From contig PLZB01000078.1 of the NCBI GenBank assembly GCA_003151955.1, positions 188-64,187 on the forward strand: DNA of 64,000 nucleotides. Reading direction: 5' to 3'. Positions 40,052 through 49,354 of this stretch are shown one piece after another; positions within the stretch are counted from its first letter, which is position 1, and every line of letters starts with the position of its first letter. Origin of the DNA: Acidimicrobiaceae bacterium. Lineage in GTDB: Bacteria > Actinomycetota > Acidimicrobiia > Acidimicrobiales > UBA8190. The translations under genes and the position numbers were made by a program. Below the pieces are notes generated by a model. That model was not told the DNA's origin. It did not search any database and was given only the letters and a program-made list of their open reading frames with translations.

Positions 40052-40826
40052 GGGCTCTAGCTCCCCCGGTGCCGTCCTCGGGTTCGGTGTCGACGGCGTC
40101 GATGGGCTTGCGGCCCGTCAGCCAGTAGCAGGTTCCCGGGGGCCGGAGGTCGTCGGGGAGGGTGGTGAGCTCCTCGAAGCCGAGCTTCTCGAGCATGGCG
40201 GTGGCCTCCCGGGCCGGGACGATGGCGCCCAGCCAGGTGTCGACGTCGCCGCGGACCCGGAGCAGCCGGACCGCCTTGAGCCCGGCCCCGACCCCGACCC
40301 GGAGGAAGCGGGGGAGGGCACGGAGGAGGGCCTGGCCGGTGGTGTCGCTGCCGGTGCGGAGCTGGACCTGGAAGGTGCCCCCCGGCTTCAGGACCCGCCA
40401 GGTCTCGGTGAGGTAGGCGCCGATGACGGAGGCTCGGGGAATTCTGGGGAAGGCCTCGTAGGAGAGGACGTGGTCGACGGAGGAGCGCTCGACGTCGGCC
40501 AGGGAGGAGCCGTCGCCGACGAGCCAGGTGGCCTCGACGGGGCAGTGCTCCCGGCCGAGGTCGACCAGGGCGGGGGAGATGTCGAGGCCCCAGACCTCCC
40601 CGAAGCGGTCGGTGAGGCCGGGGAGGAGACGCCCGACCCCGCAGCCGATCTCGAGGACCCGGAGGCCGGCCGGGTCGACGCCGAGTGAGTCCAGGGCCGG
40701 GTCGACCAGGGTGGCGACCAGCTCCTGGCCCCGGGCGTAGAAGTCGTCATAGGTCCAGTTCCGCCGGCTGGGGTCGATGGCCGTCAGGGGGTCGGCGGCG
40801 GCCCGGGTCTCCCAGTCCTTGCGCAT
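40014..40826 (-). CDS. SAM-dependent methyltransferase
   Basis: The 270-residue class I methyltransferase has motif I 'VLEIGCGVGRLLPGL' (about 56-70), the acidic strand-2 end 'EVWGLDISPALVDLG', and 'WRVLKPGGTFQVQL' as the post-motif III strand. A methyl acceptor cannot be inferred. The ATG at 40826 (GGAG ten bases before) is preferred over the GTG at 40853. The C-terminus runs 38 bases into the acetyltransferase gene on the other strand, so one of the two 3' ends may be a recent extension. Confidence 0.82.
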   Translation of the reverse strand: MRKDWETRAAADPLTAIDPSRRNWTYDDFYARGQELVATLVDPALDSLGVDPAGLRVLEIGCGVGRLLPGLTDRFGEVWGLDISPALVDLGREHCPVEATWLVGDGSSLADVERSSVDHVLSYEAFPRIPRASVIGAYLTETWRVLKPGGTFQVQLRTGSDTTGQALLRALPRFLRVGVGAGLKAVRLLRVRGDVDTWLGAIVPAREATAMLEKLGFEELTTLPDDLRPPGTCYWLTGRKPIDAVDTEPEDGTGGARALSRPGPAGRAGP

Positions 40827-40862
40827 CGACACGACACTCCGGGAGCGCGCCACGGGGTGACC

Positions 40863-43109
40863 CTACTGCCGGGCCCGGCGGGACGAGGAGCCCGGCTGGA
40901 CCTGGTGCTGGGACGGGGTGGTCGTCACCGACGTCGAGGTGGTCGTCGGGTCCGGGGTGGTGGTGGTGGAGGACGAGCCGGTGGTCGTAGTGGTCGTCGT
41001 CGTGGAGGAGGTGGTGGTGGTCGAGGTCTCCAGGGGCACGATCTCCCAGATCCCGCTCAGGCAGTCGGCCGGTTGGGAGGCGGTGACGACCTCGACGCCG
41101 GGGTCACCCACGAGGGGGGAGACGGGGAGCTCGGCGGCGGTCTCCAGGCAGGTGGCGGCGGGGTCGTCGGTGGTGAACCCGGTGAGCTGGCCGTCGGGCT
41201 CCCCGATGGTCCCGGGGAGGTCCGTGGACCGGACGGGACGGAGGCCGACGAGCTGCCCCTGCCAGGTTCCCCGGTAGGTGGGGGCGGAGGGGACGGAGGT
41301 GGTAGTCGAGGAGGAGGTTGTCGAGGAGGTGGTCGCCGTAGGTCCCGGCCCCCCGCCGAGCTCCTTCGTGGCCGGGGCGTGACCGAGGAGGGCCCCGAGC
41401 ATGGCCGGGTTGTTGCCGTCCATCCCGAGGGCCCAGATCCCGAGGCCCCGGAGGCCGTAGGAGGAGGCCAGGTCGGCCTTCAAGGTGAGGGAGGTGGGGT
41501 TGTCGAACCAGGTCTGGTGCCACTGGGTCCCGATCTGGTACGAGGTCCAGGCCGTCTGGCTGGTGGGGTCCCAGTAGACGGGATTGCCGGCCCCGGCGAT
41601 CACGGAGTAGCTGAGGGGGGTCGGCCCGCCCGTGGCCGGGTCCCCGAGCCCGGGGCCGGCCGTGGGCCAGTCGTAGCCGTAGTAGGGGACCCCCAGGACC
41701 ACCTTGGTCGGGGGGACGAGGGCGGTGTACTCCTGGGCGGCCATGTCGTCGGTGAACCCGGGTCCGCCCGAGAGCCCGGCCGTCGGGGAGGGGGCGGCCG
41801 GGTCGTTCATGTCGTAGGCCATGACGAAGAAGGCGTCCACGCTCCCGGCCAGGCCGGCGATGTCGTAGAACCCGGTGGGGTCGCCGGCCGAGGAGGCGTA
41901 GGTGGCCATCGTCACCTGCCAGTGCCGGTCGGCCAGGTGGACGGTGGCCGAGAGCTGGGCCATCAGCCGGTCCAGGCCGGCCTGGTCCCCGGGACCCTTC
42001 CCCTCGAAGTCGATGTTGACGCCGTCGAGGTTCTTGGCCTCGAGGAGGGCCACCAACTCGCCACCGAGCTTCGTCCCGGCCTGGGGGTTGGCGGCCAACT
42101 CGTTCAGGGCCCCCTGGTCGAAGCAGCTGGCGGTGAGGACGACCCGGTCCCCGGCCTGATGGGAGCGGGTGATGAGGTCGGTCAGGGCCTGGCTCTGGTA
42201 GCCGACCCAGCCCGACCCGCTGTGGGCGATGGTCCCGTCGGCGTTCACGTCGAGGCTGAAGTAGGCCAGGGTCGAGAGGTCGGCAACGTTGAACTGGGCG
42301 GCCTTGGCGAGAGTCCAGTAGGGGGCGTAGCCGAAGATCTCGTGGGCGGAGAGGGACGGGGCGTCGGCCAGGGAGGGAGGGGCCGGTTCCGGGGGGGCGG
42401 TGGCGGCCGGGAGGTTCAGGACGGCCGGGGTCTGGCTGGCCAGGGCATCGGCCACGTGGCCCATCCCCGTGGCCCCCAGGCCGGTCGGGGCGTGGTGGTG
42501 GATCTTCTGGTGGGAGGCCAGGGCCGAGCCAGGGGAGGCGGCCAGGGTCACCGCCCCGGCCCCGCCGGCGACGGCCACGACGGCGACAACCAGGGAGAGA
42601 ATGGGGACGGGCCGGGCCAGTCGCCGGGGCCGGCCCCGGGCGTGCCGCCCGGCCCGGCGCCGGGCCGTCTGGCGGGCATGGCGGGGCCCGGTGGCCGGGT
42701 GGGGGACGCTCCCGGTCGGGGCCGGGTCGGGAGGGGGGGAAGCACCGGGGAGCAGGGGGTCGAGCTGGGAGGGCCAGAGCCAGTCGGCGGTCTCCAGGGC
42801 GGCGAGGAACACCGAGAGCTCGGCCACCGGCACCATGAAGCCGTGGGTCCGACCGGCGACGGTGACCTCGAGGAGTTGGCGGTCCCGGCCGTCGGGCCCG
42901 ACAGCGGTCCGGTCGGCGCTGAGACCGTCGATCTCGTCCCAGGCCCAGGTCCGGGCCCTCCGGAGGGTGCCGTCGAGGACGGACAGCCCTCCCGGGTCGG
43001 CCTCGAGGCCGACCCCGGCTACGAGGAGGGGACCTGCCTCGGTGGTCCCGGTCAGGTGGAGCCCCGTCAGGCGGGCGGTGGAAGGCGCTGTCAGCGCGGG
43101 GGAGGTCAT
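40863..43109 (-). CDS. Membrane-anchored GH18-like glycosidase with cytoplasmic N-domain
   Basis: This 748-residue protein has four parts. Residues 1-120 are a soluble domain that looks cytoplasmic ('RTWAWDEIDGLSADRTAVGP', 'ELSVFLAALETADWLW'). A basic Pro/Arg stretch is followed by one membrane helix near 168-188 ('ILSLVVAVVAVAGGAGAV'). An external GH18-type barrel spans about 250-560 with the catalytic pattern D-G-V-N-I-D-F-E (Glu369), 'FFVMAYDMNDP' and 'VVLGVPYYGYDW'. The tail is Ser/Thr-rich. GH18-like proteins cut chitin or peptidoglycan (as YaaH/SleL do) or only bind sugars. Here the full DxxDxDxE motif is kept, so activity is plausible. The ATG at 43109 has a poor SD. Confidence 0.82.
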   Translation of the reverse strand: MTSPALTAPSTARLTGLHLTGTTEAGPLLVAGVGLEADPGGLSVLDGTLRRARTWAWDEIDGLSADRTAVGPDGRDRQLLEVTVAGRTHGFMVPVAELSVFLAALETADWLWPSQLDPLLPGASPPPDPAPTGSVPHPATGPRHARQTARRRAGRHARGRPRRLARPVPILSLVVAVVAVAGGAGAVTLAASPGSALASHQKIHHHAPTGLGATGMGHVADALASQTPAVLNLPAATAPPEPAPPSLADAPSLSAHEIFGYAPYWTLAKAAQFNVADLSTLAYFSLDVNADGTIAHSGSGWVGYQSQALTDLITRSHQAGDRVVLTASCFDQGALNELAANPQAGTKLGGELVALLEAKNLDGVNIDFEGKGPGDQAGLDRLMAQLSATVHLADRHWQVTMATYASSAGDPTGFYDIAGLAGSVDAFFVMAYDMNDPAAPSPTAGLSGGPGFTDDMAAQEYTALVPPTKVVLGVPYYGYDWPTAGPGLGDPATGGPTPLSYSVIAGAGNPVYWDPTSQTAWTSYQIGTQWHQTWFDNPTSLTLKADLASSYGLRGLGIWALGMDGNNPAMLGALLGHAPATKELGGGPGPTATTSSTTSSSTTTSVPSAPTYRGTWQGQLVGLRPVRSTDLPGTIGEPDGQLTGFTTDDPAATCLETAAELPVSPLVGDPGVEVVTASQPADCLSGIWEIVPLETSTTTTSSTTTTTTTTGSSSTTTTPDPTTTSTSVTTTPSQHQVQPGSSSRRARQ

Positions 43110-43397
43110 GAATGGTCGGTTGGTTCCCAGGTCACCTCGGGAGCCGTGCCGACGGTGTCCTGCGCTGTGACCAGTGTGGTGGATGTGGCAGCTGTTGACA
43201 AGGGGAGGGGATGGCAGCACTCTCCGTGGTTTGGCCAAGACACCGGGCACCCAGGGTACCAAGTGCTGTCGTTCCCGGGTGGCGAGGTAGCCTGAACCGG
43301 CACAGTTCGCGACGGGGAGGTCCGGGCGGCGGTCGGGATGGGGATCGTCGGGCCGGGCCGGGCCGGGTTGTAGTCTGCCCGAGCCGGTGGGAGGAAC

Positions 43398-44483
43398 ATG
43401 AGGCGACAGGCCGACGTGATCTTCGTCGAAGGATTCAGGTTGCTCCTGGTCATCGCCGGTGCCGTCGCGGGCCTGGCCATCGGGAACCAGCACGGGACGG
43501 AGACCTCGGCCCCCGTCGTCGGCGTCTTCCTCGGTGCCCTCGTCTTCTACGTGATCGGGGGGGTGGTGGGCCGGCTCCTCGACCGGGGCCTGCGGGGGGC
43601 GGTCAACGAGTTCCGGCGGATGCCGGCCGGCGAGGTGTTCGCCGCCTCGGTGGTGGGGACCACCGGACTCCTCCTCGGCCTCGTGGCCGGGCTCCCCCTC
43701 ATCGCCCTGGTCCACTCGAGCATCGACTACCCGGTGGTCGCCCTCTTCGGCTGGATCCTCTGCGTCTTCGGCGCCCGACTCGGGGTGGCGAAGGGCCACG
43801 ACCTGACGAGGGCCGCCGGTCTCTCCCACCTCCTCGAGCCCTCCACCGATCCGCCCCCGGGCTCGGCCCTCCTGGTCGACACCTCGGTCGTCCTGGACCG
43901 CTATCTCCTGGTCCTGGGTCGGTCGGGTCTCCTCATGGGGGGCATCGTCGTGCCCCGGTTCGTCGTCGACGAGGTCCGTACCCTGGTCGAGAGCCCGGAC
44001 CCGGTCTCCTCCCGGCGGGCCCGGAGGGGGCTCGAGGTTATCGAGGCGCTGCGGGCCTCCGGGGTCGAGGTGCGGCTCACCGAGGAGGAGGTCCCCGAGG
44101 TCGAGGGGACGGCGGCCAAGACCCTCCTGCTGGCCCACCGGCTCGGCCTGCGACTGGCAACCTGCTCGGGGGAGCTCGCCGACCAGGCCGCGGCCGAGGA
44201 CCTGGCTGTTCTCGACCTCCGTCGGCTGACGACGGAGCTCACCCCCGACCATCCCCCCGGGGAGCGGCTCGTCATCGACCTCGTGAAGGAGGGCCGCCAG
44301 GCCGGCCAGGCCATCGGCTACCTGCCCGAGGGGGACATGGTCGTGGTCAACGACGCTCTCCACCTGGTGGGCACCGACGACGTCTCCGTGGTGGTCTCGT
44401 CCACCCGGCAGACGAGCCAGGGACTCCTGGTCTTCGCCCACCTCCCCGGGGCCGGATCCCCGCCGGAGAGCATCCCCGACTGA
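43398..44483 (+). CDS. PIN/TRAM-domain membrane protein (YacL-like)
   Basis: The 361-residue protein has an N-terminal membrane module of about four helices ('FRLLLVIAGAVAGLAIGNQ', 'FLGALVFYVIGGVVGRLLD', 'VVGTTGLLLGLVAGLPLIAL', 'VVALFGWILCVFGARLG'). A PIN nuclease domain follows ('ALLVDTSVVLDRYLLVLGRS', 'PRFVVDEVRTLVESPD', with acidic residues for metal) and then a TRAM RNA-binding domain (about 280-350, 'IDLVKEGRQAGQAIGYLPEG'). This is the architecture of YacL, a conserved putative RNase. The ATG at 43398 is preceded by GGGAGGAAC. It is followed after 40 bases by a VOC gene. Confidence 0.9.
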   Translation: MRRQADVIFVEGFRLLLVIAGAVAGLAIGNQHGTETSAPVVGVFLGALVFYVIGGVVGRLLDRGLRGAVNEFRRMPAGEVFAASVVGTTGLLLGLVAGLPLIALVHSSIDYPVVALFGWILCVFGARLGVAKGHDLTRAAGLSHLLEPSTDPPPGSALLVDTSVVLDRYLLVLGRSGLLMGGIVVPRFVVDEVRTLVESPDPVSSRRARRGLEVIEALRASGVEVRLTEEEVPEVEGTAAKTLLLAHRLGLRLATCSGELADQAAAEDLAVLDLRRLTTELTPDHPPGERLVIDLVKEGRQAGQAIGYLPEGDMVVVNDALHLVGTDDVSVVVSSTRQTSQGLLVFAHLPGAGSPPESIPD

Positions 44484-44523
44484 TCCGATCGGCGCTCCCG
44501 GCGGCCCCGTGAGAGGAGAGCAG

Positions 44524-44910
44524 ATGTTCCTCGGACTCCGCACCGTCATCTACCCCGCTCCCGACCTGGCCCGGTCCAAGGCCTGGTTCACGGAGATCCT
44601 CGGCACAGCCCCCTACTTCGACGAGCCCTTCTACGTGGGCTTCAACGTCGAGGGCTACGAGCTGGCCCTCGACCCCGAGGGGGACCCGGCCCGGGGCCCG
44701 GTCACCTTCTGGGGGGTGGCCGACGCCGATGTGGCCCTGGCCCGGCTCCTCGAGGCCGGGGCGGAGCCCGGGAGCCCGGTGGCCGACGTGGGGGACGGGA
44801 TCCGGGTGGCCACCGTCATCGAAGCAGGGGGGAGCGTCCTCGGGATCATCGAGAATCCCCACTTCGAGCTCATCCCGGACCACTCGCCGCCACGGGGCCC
44901 CGGTCGCTGA
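44524..44910 (+). CDS. VOC (glyoxalase/bleomycin-resistance-like) family protein
   Basis: The 128-residue protein has a beta-alpha-beta-beta-beta repeat with 'IYPAPDLARSKAWFTEILG' at the start and 'VIEAGGSVLGIIENPHFEL' at the end, as in single-domain VOC proteins. Metal-ligand positions cannot be set with confidence. AGAGGAGAGCAG before the ATG at 44524 fixes the start. It sits alone between the PIN/TRAM gene and the convergent pnt operon. Typical functions are small-molecule isomerase, lyase or resistance proteins. Confidence 0.78.
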   Translation: MFLGLRTVIYPAPDLARSKAWFTEILGTAPYFDEPFYVGFNVEGYELALDPEGDPARGPVTFWGVADADVALARLLEAGAEPGSPVADVGDGIRVATVIEAGGSVLGIIENPHFELIPDHSPPRGPGR

Positions 44911-44931
44911 GCGCGGGGGCGGTCGGCTCGA

Positions 44932-46428
44932 TCAGGCCGAATCGACCGCGGCGACCAGCTTCTGGAGGGAGTCCTTGGCGTCCCCGAAGAGCATGGTCGT
45001 CTTCGGGTTGTAGAGGAGCTCGTTGTCGATGCCGGCGAAGCCGGGCCGCATGGACCGCTTCAGGAAGATGACGTGCTCGGCCTCGTCGGCGTGGACGATG
45101 GGCATGCCGTAGATCGGGCTCCCCGGGGTGGAGATGGCGGCCGGGTTGACGGTGTCGTTGGCCCCGACCACCAGGGCCACATCGGCGGTGGCCATCTCCG
45201 GGTTGGCTTCGTCCATCTCCTTCAGCTGGTCGTAGGGGACGTTGGCCTCGGCCAGCAGGACGTTCATGTGGCCCGGCATCCGGCCGGCCACGGGGTGGAT
45301 GGCGTAGAAGACCTCGACCCCCCGCTTGGTCAGGGCGTCGGCCAGCTCCCGGGCCGTGTGCTGGGCCTGGGCCACGGCCAGGCCGTAGCCGGGGATGATG
45401 ACGACCTTCCGGGCGTAGGCCAGGAGGACCCCGATGTCGTCGGCGGTGCCGCTCTTCACCGGCCGGGCGGCGTCGCCCTCCTCCCCGCCCGTGGCGGTGA
45501 TGACCGAGCCGAAGGCGCTGAAGAGGATGTTGGGGAGGGACCGGCCCATGGCGCTCGACATCATCCGGGTGAGGAGGATCCCTGAGGCCCCGACCAGGGT
45601 GCCGGCGATGATGAGGAGGTTGTTGCCCAGGGTGAACCCGGAGGCGGCCACGGCCAGGCCGGTGAAGGAGTTCAGGAGGGAGATGAGGACGGGGACGTCG
45701 GCCCCGCCGATGGGGAGGACGAAGATGACCCCGAGGACGAGGGACAGGACCAGGACCACCACGAGCAGCGGCACGCTGGCTGTCACCAGGGTGGCGATGA
45801 CCAGGCCCACGATGGCGAGTCCCACCACGGCGTTGATGACCTGCTGGGCCGGGTAGGTGATGGGCCGGCCCGTCATGAGCTCCTGGAGCTTGGCGAAGGC
45901 GATGGCGCTCCCGGAGAAGGAGACCGAGCCTATGAGGACCCCGACGAGGACCTCGGCGATGACGTAGACGGCCGGCTTGGGCGAGGTGACGCCGGTGGGA
46001 AGGAATTTCAGGACAGCGGGTGGGATCGAGCTCCCAGATCCCGACGTGAGCTTGAGGAACTCGGTGATCGAGACCAGGGCGGCGGCGCCACCGCCGACGC
46101 CGTTGAAGATGGCCACCATCTGGGGCATCGCCGTCATCTTGACCATGCGGGCGGCCGGGACGGCGATGGCGGTGCCGACCACCATGGCCACGATCATGAG
46201 GATCAGGTTGAGGCCGTGGTTGACGCCGGCGAGATGGTCCCGGAGCTCGGGCCGGCTGAAGGTCATCGCGATGGCGACGGCAGCGGCCCCGGCCCCGACG
46301 AGGTTGCCCCGGCGGGCCCCCTTGGGGTTGGTCAGCCCCTTCAGGGCCAGGATGAAGCCGGCCGCGCAGAGGAGGTAGACGAGGTCGGTCCAGGTGGCCA
46401 GGGGGATGGAGATGGCGGCGGGGGTCAT
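44932..46428 (-). CDS. pntB: NAD(P)(+) transhydrogenase subunit beta
   Basis: The 498-residue subunit has eight or nine membrane helices (domain II) followed by the NADP(H)-binding domain III. Diagnostic stretches are 'RKVVIIPGYGLAVAQAQHTA' (the Gly-x-Gly-x-x-Ala/Val of domain III), 'HPVAGRMPGHMNVLLAEANV' and 'DVALVVGANDTVNPAA', with 'FLKRSMRPGFAGIDNELLY' at the end. It uses the proton gradient to move hydride from NADH to NADP+. The start overlaps the preceding subunit by four bases. The NADPH made here could feed the lipid-oxidising enzymes in the window. Confidence 0.96.
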   Translation of the reverse strand: MTPAAISIPLATWTDLVYLLCAAGFILALKGLTNPKGARRGNLVGAGAAAVAIAMTFSRPELRDHLAGVNHGLNLILMIVAMVVGTAIAVPAARMVKMTAMPQMVAIFNGVGGGAAALVSITEFLKLTSGSGSSIPPAVLKFLPTGVTSPKPAVYVIAEVLVGVLIGSVSFSGSAIAFAKLQELMTGRPITYPAQQVINAVVGLAIVGLVIATLVTASVPLLVVVLVLSLVLGVIFVLPIGGADVPVLISLLNSFTGLAVAASGFTLGNNLLIIAGTLVGASGILLTRMMSSAMGRSLPNILFSAFGSVITATGGEEGDAARPVKSGTADDIGVLLAYARKVVIIPGYGLAVAQAQHTARELADALTKRGVEVFYAIHPVAGRMPGHMNVLLAEANVPYDQLKEMDEANPEMATADVALVVGANDTVNPAAISTPGSPIYGMPIVHADEAEHVIFLKRSMRPGFAGIDNELLYNPKTTMLFGDAKDSLQKLVAAVDSA

Positions 46429-46769
46429 GCCGGGCTCCCGTCGGCGGGGTCGGCCTTGGCCGCCTTGGCCGGCTTGGGCTTCCCCTTGAACATCTCGAGC
46501 ATCCGGTCGGTGACGACGAAGCCGCCCACGACGTTCAAGGTGGCGAGGAGGACGGCCAGGGTGCCCAGGATGACCTGGGCCGGGCCGTGGGCGTCGCCGA
46601 GGACGACCATGGTGCCGACGAGGATGATGCCGTGGACGGCGTTGCTCCCCGACATGAGGGGGGTGTGGAGGACGCTCGGGACCTTCGAGATGACCTCGTT
46701 CCCGACGAAGACGGCCAGGACGAAGATGGTCAGGAAGGCGATGATCCCGGGTTGGGCGAAGGCGATCAC
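46425..46769 (-). CDS. pntAB: NAD(P)(+) transhydrogenase alpha-2 (membrane) subunit
   Basis: The 114-residue protein has three to four helices ('GIIAFLTIFVLAVFVGNEVI', 'AVHGIILVGTMVVLGDAHGP') and the invariant 'SKVPSVLHTPLMSGSNAVHG' of the PntA membrane domain. It is split from the catalytic part, as in many bacteria with three-gene pnt operons, and overlaps both neighbours by four bases. Confidence 0.95.
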   Translation of the reverse strand: MIAFAQPGIIAFLTIFVLAVFVGNEVISKVPSVLHTPLMSGSNAVHGIILVGTMVVLGDAHGPAQVILGTLAVLLATLNVVGGFVVTDRMLEMFKGKPKPAKAAKADPADGSPA

Positions 46770-47899
46770 GGGTTCTCCTTGAGGAGCTCGGCGGTGGGGC
46801 CGTGGACGACCTCGCCGGCCCGGACCACGCAGGTGCCGGCGACGATCTCGTCGTCGAAGTCGGGGGCGAGCTCCCCGTCGGTCACCACCAGGCCCAGGAA
46901 GTTGGCGATGTTCCGGGAGTAGAGGAAGCTGGCGTGGGTCGGCATGGAGGCGGGGGTGTTCGACATGCCCCGGATGGTGACCCCCCCGACGACGACATCC
47001 TTGCCGGCCTCGGTCAGCTCGCAGTTCCCGCCCCCGTCGGCGGCCAGGTCGACGATGACGGTGCCCTCGCCCATGCCCTCGACCATGGTGGCCGTGACGA
47101 GGACGGGGGACTTCCGGCCCGGGATGGCGGCGGTGGTGATGACGACGTCGGAGGCCATGACCTCGAGGCCGAGGAGCTCCCGCTGCTTGGCCAGGAACTC
47201 CTCGGACTGCTCCTTGGCGTAGCCGCCGGCGCCGTCCTGGGTCTCGAGGTCGAGCTCGACGAAGGTGGCCCCGAGGGACTGGACCTCCTCCTTGGCCGCG
47301 GCCCGGACGTCGTAGGCCCGGACCTGGGCCCCGAGGCGGCGGGCGGTGGCGATGGCCTGGAGGCCGGCCACCCCGGCCCCCATGACGAGGACCTTGGCCG
47401 GCGGGACGGTGCCGGCGGCGGTCATGAAGAGGGGGAAGAACCGGGGGAGCATCTCGGCGGCGTCGAGGACGGCCCGGTAGCCGGAGACGGTGGCCTGGGA
47501 GGAGAGGGCGTCCATGGCCTGGGCCCGGCTGATCCGGGGGAGGAGGTCGAGGCTGTAAGCGGTGGCCCCCCGCTTGGCCAGGGCCCGGACGGTGTCGAGC
47601 TGCTGGCCGGGCTGGAGGAAGCTGACCACGGAGATCCCCTCGGGGAGGGCGGCGGCCTCCTCCGGGGTGGGGGCCTGGACCCGGGCCACCATGGCGGCCC
47701 CGGCCAGGACGTCGGCGAGGGCGGGGGCGACCGTGGCCCCCTTGTCCCGGTAGGACTCGTCGGGGAAATGGGCGGGGACACCTGCTCCGGCCTGGACGGC
47801 GACCTCGATCCCGGTCCCGGCCAGGCGGCCGGCGACGTCGGGGATCACGGCGACGCGTGTCTCTCCGGGGCGCGTCTCGGTGGGGACGGCGAGCTTCAC
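46766..47899 (-). CDS. pntA: NAD(P)(+) transhydrogenase subunit alpha (NAD-binding part)
   Basis: The 377-residue soluble subunit is related to alanine dehydrogenase: 'MKLAVPTETRPGETRVAVIP' at the start, 'KVLVMGAGVAGLQAIATARR' as the NAD-binding G-A-G-V-A-G-L fold and 'VEGMGEGTVIVDLAADGGGN' later. It binds NAD(H) and delivers hydride to PntB. It is the first gene of the three-gene operon; the promoter should lie in the 114 bases before it. Confidence 0.95.
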   Translation of the reverse strand: MKLAVPTETRPGETRVAVIPDVAGRLAGTGIEVAVQAGAGVPAHFPDESYRDKGATVAPALADVLAGAAMVARVQAPTPEEAAALPEGISVVSFLQPGQQLDTVRALAKRGATAYSLDLLPRISRAQAMDALSSQATVSGYRAVLDAAEMLPRFFPLFMTAAGTVPPAKVLVMGAGVAGLQAIATARRLGAQVRAYDVRAAAKEEVQSLGATFVELDLETQDGAGGYAKEQSEEFLAKQRELLGLEVMASDVVITTAAIPGRKSPVLVTATMVEGMGEGTVIVDLAADGGGNCELTEAGKDVVVGGVTIRGMSNTPASMPTHASFLYSRNIANFLGLVVTDGELAPDFDDEIVAGTCVVRAGEVVHGPTAELLKENP

Positions 47900-48013
47900 G
47901 GGGGGTTATCAGAGCACGTCGGCGCGTTCTCCTCCACTTGACGCCGGGTCAGAGCACGCCCGGGCCCGGGGTTCGGACGCGTTCGGTGGGGGCCGCGGGG
48001 CCGGAGGGTGGGC

Positions 48014-49015
48014 TCAGCTTTCGGGGATGACGAGGTGGGTGTCCTCGTTGATGACTTCCGTCAGGCCGCCGTTGTCGGGCAGGGACGTGAGGCTGGGCAT
48101 CGGGGGGCTCACTGCCGCGGTGGCGGTGGTCCGGAGGGATCCCCCGCCGACGGCCAGGGGGAGGTCCTGGGCCACCGGTGCCGAGACGGGCTGGTCCTGG
48201 CCACTTCCACTCAGGAGGGTGAAGGGCCGGGGCTGGTGGAAGCTCGGCATGGTTGGGGAGGTCAGGGAGAAGATGACCCGGGGCTCGGCGCTTGCCATCG
48301 CCTCGGTCTCCTCGGGGTGGAGGGGATGGGCGAAGAAGAAGCCCTGGGCCACATCGGCCCCGAACTGCTTGAGGATGGCCGTCTGCTGGGCCGTCTCGAC
48401 GCCCTCGGCCACCACGCTCATGTTGAGGGTGTGGGCCACGTGGATGATGGCCTCGATGATGGCCCGGTTCATGCCCTCTTCGGCCTCGAGGCTGGTGATG
48501 AAGGCCCGGTCGATCTTGACCGTCTCGATGGAGAAGGCCCGGAGGGGGGCCAGGCTGGACCAGCTCGTCCCGACGTCGTCGACGGCGAGGTGGACCCCCA
48601 TGGCGGTGAGGGCCCGGAGGTCGGCGGAGGCCTGATCGTCGGCCACGGTCCGCTCCGTGATCTCCACGGTGAGCCGGTCGGGGTTCAGGCCCGACTCCTC
48701 GAGGGCCCTGGCCGCGGCCCGGGAGGCCTCCCCCTGGCGGAGTTGGACGAGGGAGCAGTTGACGGCCAGCTGGATCCCCGAGGGCCAGCGCTGGGCCTGC
48801 CGGCAGGCCTCGGCCAGGACCCAGGCGTTCAGGGCGATGATGTCGCCGTTGGCCTCGGCCCAGGGGATGAGGACGCCCGGGGGGATGAGGCCCTTCTCGG
48901 GGTGGAGCCACCGGACGAGGGCCTCGAAGCCGAGGAGCCGGCCCGTGGCGAGATCCACAGCTGGGTGGAACTGGAGCACCGGCTTTCCGGCCAGGACCAG
49001 AATCGGCTCCGTCAA
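48014..49015 (-). CDS. EAL-domain cyclic-di-GMP phosphodiesterase
   Basis: The 333-residue protein consists of an EAL domain (about residues 10-250) and a Pro/Thr-rich C-terminal tail. Catalytic marks are kept: 'GFEALVRW' (E31), 'LAVNCSL', 'VEITER', 'LAVDDVGTSWSSLAPL' (the second D-D pair), 'ETVKIDR' and 'VVAEGVET'. It should linearise cyclic-di-GMP. No GGDEF, PAS or membrane part precedes it. I choose a TTG start at 49015 because GGAGGTGA lies directly in front; longer starts (ATG at 49069 or 49168) have poor SDs. The type IV pilin and surface proteins in the window are plausible outputs of this signal. Confidence 0.88.
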   Translation of the reverse strand: MTEPILVLAGKPVLQFHPAVDLATGRLLGFEALVRWLHPEKGLIPPGVLIPWAEANGDIIALNAWVLAEACRQAQRWPSGIQLAVNCSLVQLRQGEASRAAARALEESGLNPDRLTVEITERTVADDQASADLRALTAMGVHLAVDDVGTSWSSLAPLRAFSIETVKIDRAFITSLEAEEGMNRAIIEAIIHVAHTLNMSVVAEGVETAQQTAILKQFGADVAQGFFFAHPLHPEETEAMASAEPRVIFSLTSPTMPSFHQPRPFTLLSGSGQDQPVSAPVAQDLPLAVGGGSLRTTATAAVSPPMPSLTSLPDNGGLTEVINEDTHLVIPES

Positions 49016-49354
49016 CGTCTCACCTCCACAGCGACCGCCCCCGGTCCTCCGCTGGTGTTGTTGTTCCATCCTTGTGTGTTCCGACACCTGGGGCATCGGC
49101 AGTCCCGGATACCACCTTGAGCGCGAACCCCCAGGTCGGAAGCGGGATTTGCTCGTACGTGACATCACCTGCTCAGCCCCTCCACCTGGGAGTTCATCGA
49201 CAGTGCGGGTACACGGCCGAACCCGGAGGGTGACCAGCGGCGGTCGTCGGGCGTCCCCGCCATTCTGGGACTACCCTTCCCCCAGTTCCTGACGCCGTAT
49301 CAGATCGCGGTCCGGAGGCCCCGGGCCGGGACCCACAAGCACCCGGAGCCGTCC
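49016..49354. other. Divergent intergenic region between EAL gene and echA20
   Basis: These 339 bases must hold the promoters of the EAL gene and of the ipd operon. I looked for KstR (TnnAACnnGTTnnA) and KstR2-type palindromes and found none. No gene or RNA is recognised. Confidence 0.4.

Noticed and set aside
49016-49354. KstR/KstR2 operator ahead of the ipd operon
   Set aside because: I found neither the TnnAACnnGTTnnA pattern nor a KstR2-type palindrome in the region.
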